Of a stretch of 50,339 bases of DNA, positions 34,256-42,178 are shown piece by piece (the first letter of the stretch is position 1; every line of letters begins with the position of its first letter). The DNA comes from Virgibacillus alimentarius (GTDB taxonomy: Bacteria > Bacillota > Bacilli > Bacillales > Amphibacillaceae): positions 1 to 50,339 of the forward strand of contig NZ_JFBD01000002.1 of NCBI RefSeq assembly GCF_000709085.1, written 5' to 3'. A program made the position numbers and the translations under genes. The notes below the pieces were generated by a model. That model searched no databases, was not told where the DNA came from, and was given only the letters and a program-made list of their open reading frames with translations.

Positions 34256-35053
34256 CTAAAAATTACTTAATCTATAATTATTTCCGTCTATCTCCACAAC
34301 GGTTGTTTCTCGATTTACAACCCTGCTGAAATTTCGCTCTCCTAGCTTTTCTCGTAAGTCATCAGGTGCAAAGTTTGAAGTATATACCGTGTGCAACCCC
34401 TGTCTGCTGTCAATAATTTCAAAGAGTTTTTCCCATGACCATTCACTTGATTTCTCTGCCCCTAGATCATCCAGCACTAAAACATCCGCACTGTTTAATA
34501 TATCGATTAGATCACCCTCAGATATGTCACTGTCCTTGTTGTAACTTGTCCTGAACTTAGTTAATAGCTTAGGGACTGAGATAAATATTGCACTATGACC
34601 TTTATTAATCACGCCGTCAGTAATGGCCTTAGCTAAGTGAGATTTTCCTACCCCGTATGTTCCAGAAAACACTAGATTGATAGATTTATCTTTGTTGAAA
34701 ACCTCAACGAACCTTTCAGCAATGCGTTGTGCTTTTATTTGAGATTGATTGCTAGGCTGATAGTTTTTAAAGGTTGCTTGTTGTAAGTCTTTATTTATCA
34801 ATGAGTGGTTATCAAAAATCTTTTGCATCTTTTTTACTTTTAATTTATTTCGTGTTTCTAATGACTCTTTAACAAGCCTGATATCTTCACACTTACAACC
34901 TACTTTTGTCTCAATAATCTCTCCTTTTCGTGGTCCGATAGGAATTTCCATGTTGTAAACCTTAGTTTCCTTCTTGCAACCATGACACGTTTCCCATCTT
35001 AGAAAAGTCATATTTGGAATAGTCTGCTTCATAGCTTGACTGACGTGTTCCAT
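34256..35053 (-). CDS. DnaC/DnaI-like helicase loader ATPase
   Basis: 265 residues from MEHVSQAMKQTIPNMTFLRW (GGAGG eight bases upstream). N-terminal CHGCKK ... CKC zinc site, then AAA+ part: Walker A FSGTYGVGKSHLAKAI (about 128-140), Walker B VLVLDDLGAEK, sensor near YTSNFAPDDL, arginine finger in RNFSRVVNR. Loads the host replicative helicase at the phage origin. Overlaps the replisome organiser gene by about 90 bases in another frame. Confidence 0.9.
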   Translation of the reverse strand: MEHVSQAMKQTIPNMTFLRWETCHGCKKETKVYNMEIPIGPRKGEIIETKVGCKCEDIRLVKESLETRNKLKVKKMQKIFDNHSLINKDLQQATFKNYQPSNQSQIKAQRIAERFVEVFNKDKSINLVFSGTYGVGKSHLAKAITDGVINKGHSAIFISVPKLLTKFRTSYNKDSDISEGDLIDILNSADVLVLDDLGAEKSSEWSWEKLFEIIDSRQGLHTVYTSNFAPDDLREKLGERNFSRVVNRETTVVEIDGNNYRLSNF

Positions 35054-35861
35054 GTTGTTTACCTCCATTAATCGCTTTTAGCGGTACTGTAACTTTTTCA
35101 TTTAACCGTTCCGCTGCTTCCTCTGCACTTGTGTTCCGCATAATTCCAATCGTGTATTCTTCTTTTTTGCCGGCATGCATTTCTATATGTGATTTAAGTG
35201 CATATTCAATAACGGCAAGATCATATTTCTCCCACTTTTTCATAGTGTTGTAAATAACACTTTTAGATATTTTTCCAGTCTTTCTGGTTTCTCTAATGAC
35301 ATCCCAATATTTTTTATTCAATTCGTTAAAATTTTTTATAGGCGAAAATACCGGCAATAAATCTTTGATTTTTGACGTATAGTCTTTATCTTTATCTACT
35401 TCTCTTTCTTCTTCTCTTTCTTCTTCTGTTGCGTGACTGTCACGTGACGTCACATTTTTATTTTCTAAATGCTTATTTTCCCTCTCTCTTTGCCGTCTTT
35501 TTCTCTCACGATTTTGAAGGCGAATGCGCTCCATTCCTTCAATATTTTGATGTTTTTCCCAGTTGGAAATTCGAATAAAGGAACTTTCATCTATATCAAT
35601 CATTCCAAATTGCTTAAACGTTTCTAAGGCCAATCTAACTGTGCTGATTGGTCTATTGAATATCGTCGCAAGCATTTCATCTGTATATGGGATATTTTCA
35701 CTTAAATAGATATAACCACTAGCATTCGTTCTTCCTGCTTGTGCCAGGAGCTTGACCCAAATAATGAGGATGGTGTCAGCGTCCGGCATCTGCTCAATCA
35801 ATCTAATTTTTTCGTCTTCAAACATATTTGTGCTTAGCTTTATCCACTTCACATCGTTCAT
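34962..35861 (-). CDS. Replisome organiser (phage_rep_org_N type)
   Basis: 299 residues from MNDVKWIKLSTNMFEDEKIR. The N-terminal winged-helix pattern of phage replisome organisers (PF09681-like) is followed by a charged linker (TEEEREEEREVDKDKD) and a DnaD-like C-terminal region (WEKYDLAVIEYALKSH, then YTIGIMRN). Binds the origin and recruits the loader. The linker-coding DNA contains the candidate origin at 35433. Start uncertain (GTG 35873 or ATG 35861). Confidence 0.85.
   Translation of the reverse strand: MNDVKWIKLSTNMFEDEKIRLIEQMPDADTILIIWVKLLAQAGRTNASGYIYLSENIPYTDEMLATIFNRPISTVRLALETFKQFGMIDIDESSFIRISNWEKHQNIEGMERIRLQNRERKRRQRERENKHLENKNVTSRDSHATEEEREEEREVDKDKDYTSKIKDLLPVFSPIKNFNELNKKYWDVIRETRKTGKISKSVIYNTMKKWEKYDLAVIEYALKSHIEMHAGKKEEYTIGIMRNTSAEEAAERLNEKVTVPLKAINGGKQHGTRQSSYEADYSKYDFSKMGNVSWLQEGN
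35433..35480. other. Candidate replication origin in organiser gene
   Basis: Two adjoining inverted repeats, GTGAC-T-GTCAC (35433-35443) and GTGACGTCAC (35444-35453), give four half-sites in 21 bases, followed by an AT-rich run to about 35480. Origins of many Firmicutes siphophages lie inside the initiator gene as such repeats. Inference from position and symmetry. Confidence 0.5.
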
Positions 35862-35879
35862 TTTTTGAATCACTACTCC

Positions 35880-36044
35880 TTAATTTCTAGTTATCTCACA
35901 GATTGCAAACCGACCTTTTACCTTCAAAATCGTATATCCTGGATAATTACGCATATAATGTAGGATGCGCTGTTTTAGTTCTTGTTCCGTTTTTGATTGC
36001 TCCCAGAACTTGTCTGGGAGCCTAACATTTGATTGATTATGCAT
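35880..36044 (-). CDS. Small hypothetical protein between RecT and organiser
   Basis: 54 residues (MHNQSNVRLPDKFWEQSKTE ...). ATG overlaps the RecT stop (ATGCATAA); ribosome-binding site weak (GTAGAAGA). Basic, with FAICEITRN at the end. Position and coupling make it likely. No family recognised. Confidence 0.6.
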   Translation of the reverse strand: MHNQSNVRLPDKFWEQSKTEQELKQRILHYMRNYPGYTILKVKGRFAICEITRN

Positions 36045-36894
36045 TGTCTTCTACCGGAAAATCGTTTTGTCCATCCTCTTCCGGATTTTCCATATTGATA
36101 AAATCTGGCTCTGGTGCATCTAAAAAGATGTCATCATTCGGCGTTATATCCTTGATTTCTCTTGCTACACCTTCATCATGAGCAACGTGCTGTTGTATCT
36201 CTACGCTTATTGGCAAGTACTTCCACATGTGACGGATGACTGTCTTGTTTGCCATCTCTTCATAATGATTGTTCCACGGGCTATATTTGGAACGTCCACT
36301 TGGACTAGAAGTACGTCGCTTTTCTATTTCTGCTTTAGGCATAAACTCCATTTGATAGCCACCATCTTTAAATTTCGCTACTGCATAAGAACCGATAAAT
36401 TCACCTTTATTAGTGTCCATTGTTGGTACGTGTTTCAATTTAGGATCTAGACCTAATTCATACTCAAATTCATCATTCTCATATACTGCATGAGCATAGA
36501 TTGATTGAATATGTCCTGAACGTCTTGCTAGGTCAATCATGCCTTTATACCCGATAATGAACTGTACATCAGTTGTTTGTGCTTTATTATTTTTAAATGG
36601 GAGCATGTAGCAATGACCCATTGGACCAGGTTCCAAACCTAATTGTGCTGCTTCCATTACAGCCCCCAGTAAACTAGCAGGATTCGCTTCTCTAAGTCCT
36701 GGTGTTGTTCGTATCGTTGTCATTGCTAGTCTTAGCAATCTATCCTTGTCCATGTGTTTAGGAAGTGCCTCTTGCATAGCAGGTGCCATTTGTTTTAGAT
36801 AATCTTCAATTGTTTTTGGCTTGTCCTTTGCAGGAGCACCACCATTATTTTTCTTTGCCGCCATTTGGTTTTTCATTTGCTCTGTTTGTGTCAT
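36037..36894 (-). CDS. recT: RecT-family single-strand annealing protein
   Basis: 285 residues. RecT motifs MEAAQLGLEPGPMGHCYMLP, QFIIGYKGMIDLARRSG and YSPWNNHYEEMANKT are present. Anneals complementary single strands made by the partner exonuclease (YqaJ-like, 37276). Acidic C-terminal tail (NPEEDGQNDFPVEDNA) may bind other proteins. Classical recombination pair for concatemer formation. Confidence 0.95.
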   Translation of the reverse strand: MTQTEQMKNQMAAKKNNGGAPAKDKPKTIEDYLKQMAPAMQEALPKHMDKDRLLRLAMTTIRTTPGLREANPASLLGAVMEAAQLGLEPGPMGHCYMLPFKNNKAQTTDVQFIIGYKGMIDLARRSGHIQSIYAHAVYENDEFEYELGLDPKLKHVPTMDTNKGEFIGSYAVAKFKDGGYQMEFMPKAEIEKRRTSSPSGRSKYSPWNNHYEEMANKTVIRHMWKYLPISVEIQQHVAHDEGVAREIKDITPNDDIFLDAPEPDFINMENPEEDGQNDFPVEDNA

Positions 36895-37275
36895 TTAATT
36901 TTCCTCCGCATCTTTTAATAGTTCGATATCTTCTTTACTCACTCTGTATATGCAATTCATCCTGGTTGCCACAAGGTACATATCTTCATATTGTTGATCA
37001 TGGATATAGAATCCTTCGCCAGCAATTCCCATTCCAACATCAACGCCTTCTGACCAGTCGAGCCTGTGAAACGTCTTTATTTCTTTTCTTATTCCACATA
37101 TAAAACCTTGTTCGATTTGAACGACTTTCTTCATGATCATAATTGGCAATCCGTCATCATAACCGTTTTTATCACAATAATTGAAGAAATCATCCTTCCC
37201 TTCAAAGACCCTAGGGTACTCTTCCCGTTTCCATCTTTTGTTTATTTTTACGTAATCACCTAATTCGTAACGCAT
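36895..37275 (-). CDS. Hypothetical protein between recT and yqaJ
   Basis: 126 residues, start MRYELGDYVKINKRWKREEYP. SH3-like/beta-rich pattern, Met- and Gly-rich middle (WSEGVDVGMGIAGEGFYI). It lies exactly between the two recombination genes with no gaps, so a recombination-related role is plausible. No family recognised. Confidence 0.7.
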   Translation of the reverse strand: MRYELGDYVKINKRWKREEYPRVFEGKDDFFNYCDKNGYDDGLPIMIMKKVVQIEQGFICGIRKEIKTFHRLDWSEGVDVGMGIAGEGFYIHDQQYEDMYLVATRMNCIYRVSKEDIELLKDAEEN

Positions 37276-38211
37276 CTACTCCACCTCAACTTCTTTAATC
37301 GTCATACGCCTATACGTGGATTGATTTGTAAACTCTTCTGCAAGCGTTGGATGCTCTTTTCTAAACGTTTTACTATCAAACCGATTAGATGTAATAGCTT
37401 TGTTGCTTACTTCATACCGTGGAGTAACTCCTAATGTCGCTTCACCGATCATTAATTTAAGTTTGTTTTCATACTCTTTTTGCAAATATTTCTTTTCTTT
37501 CGTTTCAGCTTTAATACTTTCAATCGCTTCAATAAGTGATTCTGCTGTATCAGACTCAAGCATTACTGTTTCGCCATTATCTTCCGGGTACATCTTATTA
37601 AGCAATTCACTAGCTGACTTGGAACCATCTATTTCTGGTGGTGTTTCTTTGAGTACATGTTCATTCCAGAAATGTTTTTCTTGTTCAATCATTAATTCAA
37701 TAAACTCATCATCACGGTCTACTTCTTTCCATACGAACTTCTGCCCGCCGATCAACACAGCAATATATGCTTTTTCGTAATCTAAAACAGATATATAATG
37801 TTGCAACTGACACATATAAGCAGGTGGGATATGTTCCCCTTCCCAAGCGTCTGCATTGAAAGCGTTCGTTGTTTTGCATTCAAGCAATGCCTTTTCTCCA
37901 ACGACATCCCTATCTATATTCGCATGCATGAATTCGTGTTTAGGGTGCTTAAAAGTTTGATTCCGACGACGCACTCTTTTTCCGGTTCGTCGCATAAATT
38001 CTTCCGCAACAACGTCTTCTAGCACGTTCCCAAAATGGATTGCTTCATTATCAATTTCTTCAATCTGATCACTTGTTTTATCGATATATAATTCAAACGC
38101 TGACTTCCATGGATTGAAACCTAGAATCGCGCTGGCGTCAGAGCCGCCGATCCCCTGTTTTCTGTTCCACAACCATTCCTGACGTGTCATTTCTGCTGTG
38201 TTTTTAGCCAA
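37276..38211 (-). CDS. YqaJ-like viral exonuclease
   Basis: 311 residues. YqaJ motifs: GIGGSDASAILGFNPWKSAF at the start, FGNVLEDVVAEEFMRRTG, LECKTTNAFNADAWEG with catalytic Glu/Lys and PAYMCQLQHYISVL. A 5'-3' double-strand exonuclease that supplies substrates for RecT. C-terminal coiled coil (about 220-260). Confidence 0.95.
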   Translation of the reverse strand: MAKNTAEMTRQEWLWNRKQGIGGSDASAILGFNPWKSAFELYIDKTSDQIEEIDNEAIHFGNVLEDVVAEEFMRRTGKRVRRRNQTFKHPKHEFMHANIDRDVVGEKALLECKTTNAFNADAWEGEHIPPAYMCQLQHYISVLDYEKAYIAVLIGGQKFVWKEVDRDDEFIELMIEQEKHFWNEHVLKETPPEIDGSKSASELLNKMYPEDNGETVMLESDTAESLIEAIESIKAETKEKKYLQKEYENKLKLMIGEATLGVTPRYEVSNKAITSNRFDSKTFRKEHPTLAEEFTNQSTYRRMTIKEVEVE

Positions 38212-39057
38212 TTAAATTACCTCGCTTTCAAGTTGACCAAATTCTTTCTTTAATCGTTGAAATATCATTCTTCTTTCTGTTTTGTTAAGCTCCCCAATCA
38301 TTCTGAGTAACCTAAATTTACGCTTCGTCTCTTCATCGTCTTTGATTGACGGCAAGTTGCAGTTTTTTCTTATTTCTTCTTCTGTATAAGGGAGCGTAGA
38401 TTTTAATGTTTCCAGATAATTAGCGTGTATTTTTATCATTTTTCCATTTTGTTTATATTCAAATTTAAAAAAGTGGTATTCCCTAAAACTTCCGTGCATT
38501 GTTTTAATTACATTTTCCCTTGCGTATACAGGCTTCTTGCTTTCCTTTTCAACCATTTCACCACGGTAGTTCATCATGTACGGTATCTTTTTACCATTTA
38601 CAATAACGTCGTGCCATTTATACTGGAGCTTGCACCAGTCCTCCACTTCCCAATAACCGTAAACTTTTTCGAATTTTAGATATTCATCTACCATTTTTTG
38701 AAAGGTAACTGCATTGATGTAATAACCAAAGTACACATAGCACCTTTGCAACCCCTCTAATGTCTCAGCCCCGATACTCATAAATTCACCGTGTTCTGGA
38801 TAAGATCCATAGTCAAACCAATAATCTTTAATTTTTTCAACGCTACCGTCTTTCATTTCCAGTTCAAGTTCCCTGCCACCAAACGCATCTCCGTACCTCT
38901 CTTTTTTTAACCAATGGCTGGCAACTATATCCCCATTTGAATTCACGGCGGACCCCACATAATCGCTTCCGATCTTTTCATAAGTTAAGGCGGGGATTTC
39001 ATCAAAAACGGCACTATAACGATCGTATTTATGTTTAATTAACTTTAATATTTTCAA
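38212..39057 (-). CDS. Hypothetical early protein
   Basis: 281 residues from a TTG at 39057 (LKILKLIKHKYDRYS, GGAGGT just before). Two repeated-looking beta-rich blocks (ending VEKIKDYWFDYGSYPEHGEF and VYGYWEVEDWCKLQYKW) and a helical C-terminus (LNKTERRMIFQRLKKEFG). No family recognised. First gene of the recombination operon behind the divergent promoter at 39070. Confidence 0.7.
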   Translation of the reverse strand: MKILKLIKHKYDRYSAVFDEIPALTYEKIGSDYVGSAVNSNGDIVASHWLKKERYGDAFGGRELELEMKDGSVEKIKDYWFDYGSYPEHGEFMSIGAETLEGLQRCYVYFGYYINAVTFQKMVDEYLKFEKVYGYWEVEDWCKLQYKWHDVIVNGKKIPYMMNYRGEMVEKESKKPVYARENVIKTMHGSFREYHFFKFEYKQNGKMIKIHANYLETLKSTLPYTEEEIRKNCNLPSIKDDEETKRKFRLLRMIGELNKTERRMIFQRLKKEFGQLESEVI

Positions 39058-39069
39058 AAGAATACCTCC

Positions 39070-39104
39070 TTGCCCTCTACACACAATCGTTGTATAATAG
39101 AGGG
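39070..39104 (+). promoter_or_regulatory. Plus-strand promoter overlapped by a palindrome
   Basis: TTGCCC (39070-39075), 17 bases, TATAAT (39093-39098), a near-consensus promoter facing right, although the flanking genes read left. It is overlaid by a palindrome CCCTCTA (39073-39079) ... ACAA-TCG-TTGT ... TAGAGGG (39098-39104), a likely operator. Confidence 0.55.
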
Positions 39105-39158
39105 ACAATATATTTGATTTGTGTTTGATTTAACGTCCTCTGCCTAAGGGCGTTTTTT
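39105..39158 (+). ncRNA. Candidate ~50-nt small RNA
   Basis: Starts 6-7 bases after the TATAAT at 39093 and ends at an intrinsic terminator: AACGTCCT (39132-39139) pairs with AGGGCGTT (39147-39154), then TTTTTT. The T-run lies only on the plus strand. No ORF of size inside. It is antisense to the leader between 39157 and 39057. Not confirmed. Confidence 0.4.
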
Positions 39159-39372
39159 ATTTTGCAACTTTATAAATTGCTCCATGGTTTTCAAGTATCT
39201 CCCTTGCATCCGCACTAAGTTCTTCAACTAAATAAAATTCATCTTCATATTCGAGTATTTCTTCATCCGTAAAAACTTCATTGCCAAGAGCGTCAATTCC
39301 GTATTCTTCACGTTTTGGACTATATGGATAGCCAGTTCTTAATGTTCTTGTTATTTCAGGATGTTGTATCAC
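39157..39372 (-). CDS. Hypothetical acidic protein
   Basis: 71 residues, GTG start behind AGGAGG. MIQHPEITRTLRTGYPYSPK then an acidic stretch (FTDEEILEYEDEFYLVEE). No family recognised. Ends at the start of the small-RNA terminator. Confidence 0.6.
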   Translation of the reverse strand: MIQHPEITRTLRTGYPYSPKREEYGIDALGNEVFTDEEILEYEDEFYLVEELSADAREILENHGAIYKVAK

Positions 39373-39384
39373 TTTTTTTACCTC

Positions 39385-39471
39385 CTATGCATTGATTAGT
39401 GCGTAATAAATAAACAGTAATGTTAGAACAAACAATGTACGATAAAACCAATTTATAAATCCTTCACTCAT
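39385..39471 (-). CDS. 28-residue membrane peptide
   Basis: MSEGFINWFYRTLFVLTLLF ... , one membrane helix. ATGA overlaps the preceding stop and GAGG lies upstream. Single-helix peptides are common in early phage operons; function unknown. Confidence 0.5.
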   Translation of the reverse strand: MSEGFINWFYRTLFVLTLLFIYYALINA

Positions 39472-39734
39472 GTCCATGACCTCAATCTACAAATAACCTC
39501 TTCCTCCATTTGTCGTTCTCTGATGCGTTCTAAAAGTTCCCTCGCTTGTTCATCAGCTTTCTTTTCTTTCCTCATGCGCTCCAACTCCCTTAAAGATCGT
39601 GAAGCATTGTCGAGATATAATGCTGCCTTTCCATACTCTTCATTGCTTATGTGAACCAGAGCGCCATTCAAGCAATACGTATAACAATTAGCCTCGTCTG
39701 TTGCTCGTTTTAAATCCTTGTTTAGAAATGTCAT
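39468..39734 (-). CDS. Hypothetical helical protein
   Basis: 88 residues, start MTFLNKDLKRATDEANCYTY, long helix with ELERMRKEKKADEQARELLERI-like charge pattern (split here: ELERMRKEKK and RELLERIRERQ). No family. Overlaps the XRE gene by four bases. Confidence 0.6.
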   Translation of the reverse strand: MTFLNKDLKRATDEANCYTYCLNGALVHISNEEYGKAALYLDNASRSLRELERMRKEKKADEQARELLERIRERQMEEEVICRLRSWT

Positions 39735-40012
39735 ATAATCCCTCCTAGTAAAATAGTGTTAATAATTGATACTCCTGCATCTAAAATATTCTGCATGATA
39801 GAGATCCCATCTACACCACACATGAAAGCCACTAGCACCTCTTGTGTATTTGTATTACTTGTCCAAGCTTGAACCATTGATATGCTTGGCTCTTTTGTGC
39901 CGTTCTCGTACTTTGATACGTCAGATTGATTGATAAATAACTTATGTGCTAATTCTTCTTGACTTAATCCTGATCGAGTCCGGCACGCCTTTAAAATCGC
40001 ACCGTATTTCAC
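39731..40012 (-). CDS. XRE-family regulator
   Basis: 93 residues from a GTG at 40012 behind GGGAGG. Helix-turn-helix about residues 13-33 (SQEELAHKLFINQSDVSKYE), then a hydrophobic C-terminal segment (ISIMQNILDAGVSIINTILL) that could be an oligomerisation or membrane helix. Early regulator; target unknown. Confidence 0.75.
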   Translation of the reverse strand: MKYGAILKACRTRSGLSQEELAHKLFINQSDVSKYENGTKEPSISMVQAWTSNTNTQEVLVAFMCGVDGISIMQNILDAGVSIINTILLGGII

Positions 40013-40105
40013 GTTTTCACCTCCCTTCATTCCAGATTGGAATTTATTTCAAAGGGGTGGTTGGCATATACTTGTAGTACCAACTCCCTCAGGTTGGTTG
40101 TTTTG

Positions 40106-40390
40106 CTAGATTGCTTGATTTGTTTGTTGTTCTATCCATTGCATTAGGGCGGTGTAGGGAATGCGTATTTTTTGACCTTCCCTGATGCATGGGAAACCAT
40201 TATGTTCAGATTGCTTACATAATTCATAAGTTGCGTTTAATCCGATTCTTAGGATTTCTGCAGCTTCAGGAACTTTCAAAAATCGTGGCGTTTCATGATA
40301 TCCGTGCTGGCTTAATAGTTCCTTGATATCCTCCAGGTGCTTTTTATTTTCTTCGCGGATAATTTGACGAATGGATTCTTCCATGGACAT
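40106..40390 (-). CDS. Excisionase/MerR-like DNA-binding protein
   Basis: 94 residues, ATG behind AGGAGG. Helical N-terminus, then FLKVPEAAEILRIGLNATYE and IREGQKIRIPYTALMQWI, the helix-turn-helix (HTH_17) pattern of excisionases. It could direct excision with the integrase, although it lies far from attR; the alternative is a general early regulator. Confidence 0.7.
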   Translation of the reverse strand: MSMEESIRQIIREENKKHLEDIKELLSQHGYHETPRFLKVPEAAEILRIGLNATYELCKQSEHNGFPCIREGQKIRIPYTALMQWIEQQTNQAI

Positions 40391-41200
40391 TTAAATTACC
40401 TCCTGGAACTTAAAATCGTTAATGTTTATCTTGTGTTGGATTGCCATTTCTTTTACAACCTGGATATAAATTTCAATAAGACGTTTTTCTTCCGCAATGC
40501 AATCGAGTTTGTTAATTTTTTTGATGTAAGATTTCGTCATACCTTGAGCAAGAGCCCTTTCTTTACGATTGTTCAAACGGATGTCTAACTTGCAATTAGC
40601 TCTTTTTTCAAGTCGTTCATAACTTAAATTAATTACGCTTCGATAAGGTTCAATTCCAGACCATTTCTGAGCTATTTTTCTTAATATTACTTTTACTTTT
40701 TCACGCCATTCATCACTGGTCATGGTTACAATGTTGGAAATGTTATTAGCTGTATTAGTTGCTTGTATCGCTAATTCTTTCGCTTCTTTTGTTGCTAGTT
40801 CATTTTTAGCAACCGCTTGGAACATTTGATTCATCATTTGTAGTTCAGGACTTAATTGGGTAGTATCGATTTCTTGTTTGTAAGAACCTGTTTTTCTAAT
40901 AGAAGGAATAACTTCTACCGCTAACCAATCTTGGAACTTTTCAGCAACATCGTTTTGTGCCTTGAAAGCTAACTTGTAAACAAGTGGCTCGGGGATTAGA
41001 TCACCTTTCCCAACTTGTTGGGAAACAAATTTTTCAAGGTATTTATTGACCGTTTCCCATCTGATGTATTCTTTATTGTTTTTCGTTTGAGTGAAACCAA
41101 GACTTTTGGCAACCTGCTCAACGTCGAATAAAATTTGTTCACCTTCTGTTTTTGCAGACACTTTGAATAATTCATTTTCAAATATTTGTAATTTATTCAT
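40391..41200 (-). CDS. Phage antirepressor (BRO-N plus ORF6C-like)
   Basis: 269 residues. Residues 1-120 form a BRO-N-type domain (FDVEQVAKSLGFTQTKNNKEYI, split by reading; WLAVEVIPSIRKTGSYK at its end), the C-terminal part (MTSDEWREKVKVILRKIAQK and SVINLSYERLEKRA) resembles ORF6C. Antirepressors of this build promote lytic growth by disturbing the repressor. Leader contains copy 1 of the 29-bp element (41213-41241). Confidence 0.85.
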   Translation of the reverse strand: MNKLQIFENELFKVSAKTEGEQILFDVEQVAKSLGFTQTKNNKEYIRWETVNKYLEKFVSQQVGKGDLIPEPLVYKLAFKAQNDVAEKFQDWLAVEVIPSIRKTGSYKQEIDTTQLSPELQMMNQMFQAVAKNELATKEAKELAIQATNTANNISNIVTMTSDEWREKVKVILRKIAQKWSGIEPYRSVINLSYERLEKRANCKLDIRLNNRKERALAQGMTKSYIKKINKLDCIAEEKRLIEIYIQVVKEMAIQHKININDFKFQEVI

Positions 41201-41212
41201 TGTTTTTCCTCC

Positions 41213-41241
41213 TTAAAGGTTTTATCTCGCTTCCTGTCGAA
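41213..41241. repeat. 29-bp intergenic element, copy 1
   Basis: Identical core to 41760-41788 and 42122-42150; contains ATCTCGCTTCCTGTC. On its left it abuts the ribosome-binding site of a minus-strand gene (antirepressor), on its right, after ~11 bases, that of a plus-strand gene (41270). Acts as a shared divergent leader; role unknown. Confidence 0.9.
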
Positions 41242-41269
41242 TTAAGACTATGGAAGGAGGTGTAATTAA

Positions 41270-41614
41270 ATGCTGTTAAAAACACATCAATTGGACGATC
41301 TAGCAACTTATGCTAGTAAAGCAAAAATCGCAGGATCGAAAGGCATGGTTGTTTACTCCGTGCAAGACACTAAAACTGGTGGTTTTGTATCTGGTGGTCG
41401 CACATCAGGTTTTAATCCCCAAAAAACGTTTAATGTCCTTTTACAAACTGATTTCGGATCTGTTTACTTCCGAGAATCAATTCAAGATAAAAATGAAATA
41501 GAGCAAACAATCAAAGGCATACAAGAACTCGAAAGCTCGTTCACTTTATTCGAAGTTACAGAAGTAAAGATTGATCGAGACAAACAAATAGGTAACTTTA
41601 AAGTAGTTCCTTAA
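41270..41614 (+). CDS. Hypothetical protein, rightward cassette gene 1
   Basis: 114 residues, ATG behind GGAAGGAGGTG. Begins MLLKTHQLDDLATYASKAKI, beta/alpha pattern with KTFNVLLQTDFGSVYFRES. No family recognised. Its 3' end overlaps the 3' end of the minus-strand gene 41598-41747 by 17 bases (convergent). Confidence 0.75.
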   Translation: MLLKTHQLDDLATYASKAKIAGSKGMVVYSVQDTKTGGFVSGGRTSGFNPQKTFNVLLQTDFGSVYFRESIQDKNEIEQTIKGIQELESSFTLFEVTEVKIDRDKQIGNFKVVP

Positions 41615-41747
41615 GTTTTGCGTGTAACTCCAAGCATTGAATTAATTGATCGTGTAGCAGTACGATGGTTTCCCAGCCATCTGCTCCGCATGAAATGCTT
41701 TTTTGGAGTGTTTCAATCTCATTTTCTAATTGTTTAATAGTATCCAT
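41598..41747 (-). CDS. Small protein, leftward cassette gene 2
   Basis: 49 residues, ATG behind AAGGAGG. Helical (MDTIKQLENEIETLQKSI ... LHDQLIQCLELHAKLKELL). Leader is copy 2 of the 29-bp element. It resembles the other leftward cassette protein at 41971 only in size and charge. Function unknown. Confidence 0.6.
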   Translation of the reverse strand: MDTIKQLENEIETLQKSISCGADGWETIVLLHDQLIQCLELHAKLKELL

Positions 41748-41759
41748 TTGATTACCTCC

Positions 41760-41788
41760 TTAAAGGTTTTATCTCGCTTCCTGTCGAA
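41760..41788. repeat. 29-bp intergenic element, copy 2
   Basis: Identical to copies 1 and 3. In this copy CTTCCTG and CAGGAAG (next to the plus-strand ribosome-binding site) form a seven-pair perfect stem that would hide that ribosome-binding site in RNA. Confidence 0.9.
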
Positions 41789-41814
41789 TGTTGATTCAGG
41801 AAGGGGGTGCATTC

Positions 41815-41979
41815 ATGTCTAAAAGCGATAAAGAATTAGCTGTAGAGATCGCAAAATCTTATATAGAAGCGTCAGCTAACTTACAACAAGCAAATGGTGC
41901 GTCAAAACCAATAATCAAAGCTGATAATGTATTGGAACTTATTAAAGACTTTCATGCTGAACTTAAAAAATTAGATTGA
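41815..41979 (+). CDS. Small protein, rightward cassette gene 2
   Basis: 54 residues from MSKSDKELAVEIAKSYIEAS, ATG behind GGAAGGGGGTG; an upstream start at 41788 has no ribosome-binding site. Helical; I recall similar unannotated Bacillus phage proteins but no function. Its last nine bases overlap the gene 41971-42108. Confidence 0.7.
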   Translation: MSKSDKELAVEIAKSYIEASANLQQANGASKPIIKADNVLELIKDFHAELKKLD

Positions 41980-42108
41980 TAATTCTTGTTCGAAATGGGA
42001 GTGAAGAATCATAATAACTTTGGCGAGTTCTTCTTCACTCCATTCTTTTGACTCTGCAAATTCGATTAGTTCTTGCAATCGTTTGGCATTTTCTTTTAAA
42101 TGATTCAT
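41971..42108 (-). CDS. Small protein, leftward cassette gene 3
   Basis: 45 residues, ATG behind AAAGGAGG. Helical and acidic (MNHLKENAKRLQELIEFAES, then KEWSEEELAKVIMILHSHFE). Leader is copy 3 of the element. No family recognised. Confidence 0.6.
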   Translation of the reverse strand: MNHLKENAKRLQELIEFAESKEWSEEELAKVIMILHSHFEQELSI

Positions 42109-42121
42109 TTGATTACCTCCT

Positions 42122-42150
42122 TTAAAGGTTTTATCTCGCTTCCTGTCGAA
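42122..42150. repeat. 29-bp intergenic element, copy 3
   Basis: Identical core to copies 1 and 2. CTTCC can pair with GGAAG at the plus-strand ribosome-binding site, with an inner GTC/GAC stem as in copy 1. Right neighbour is the broken gene at 42179. Confidence 0.9.
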
Positions 42151-42178
42151 ATAGGACTATGGAAGGGGGTGAGAAATT

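Noticed and set aside
39078-39160. Hairpin at 39132 as terminator for the leftward operon
   Set aside because: On the minus strand the stem is followed by AAATC without a T-run; the T-run is only on the plus strand.
40031-40105. Possible terminator CCAAC/GTTGG between the excisionase-like and XRE genes
   Set aside because: Short stem with no T-run on the minus strand; insufficient support.
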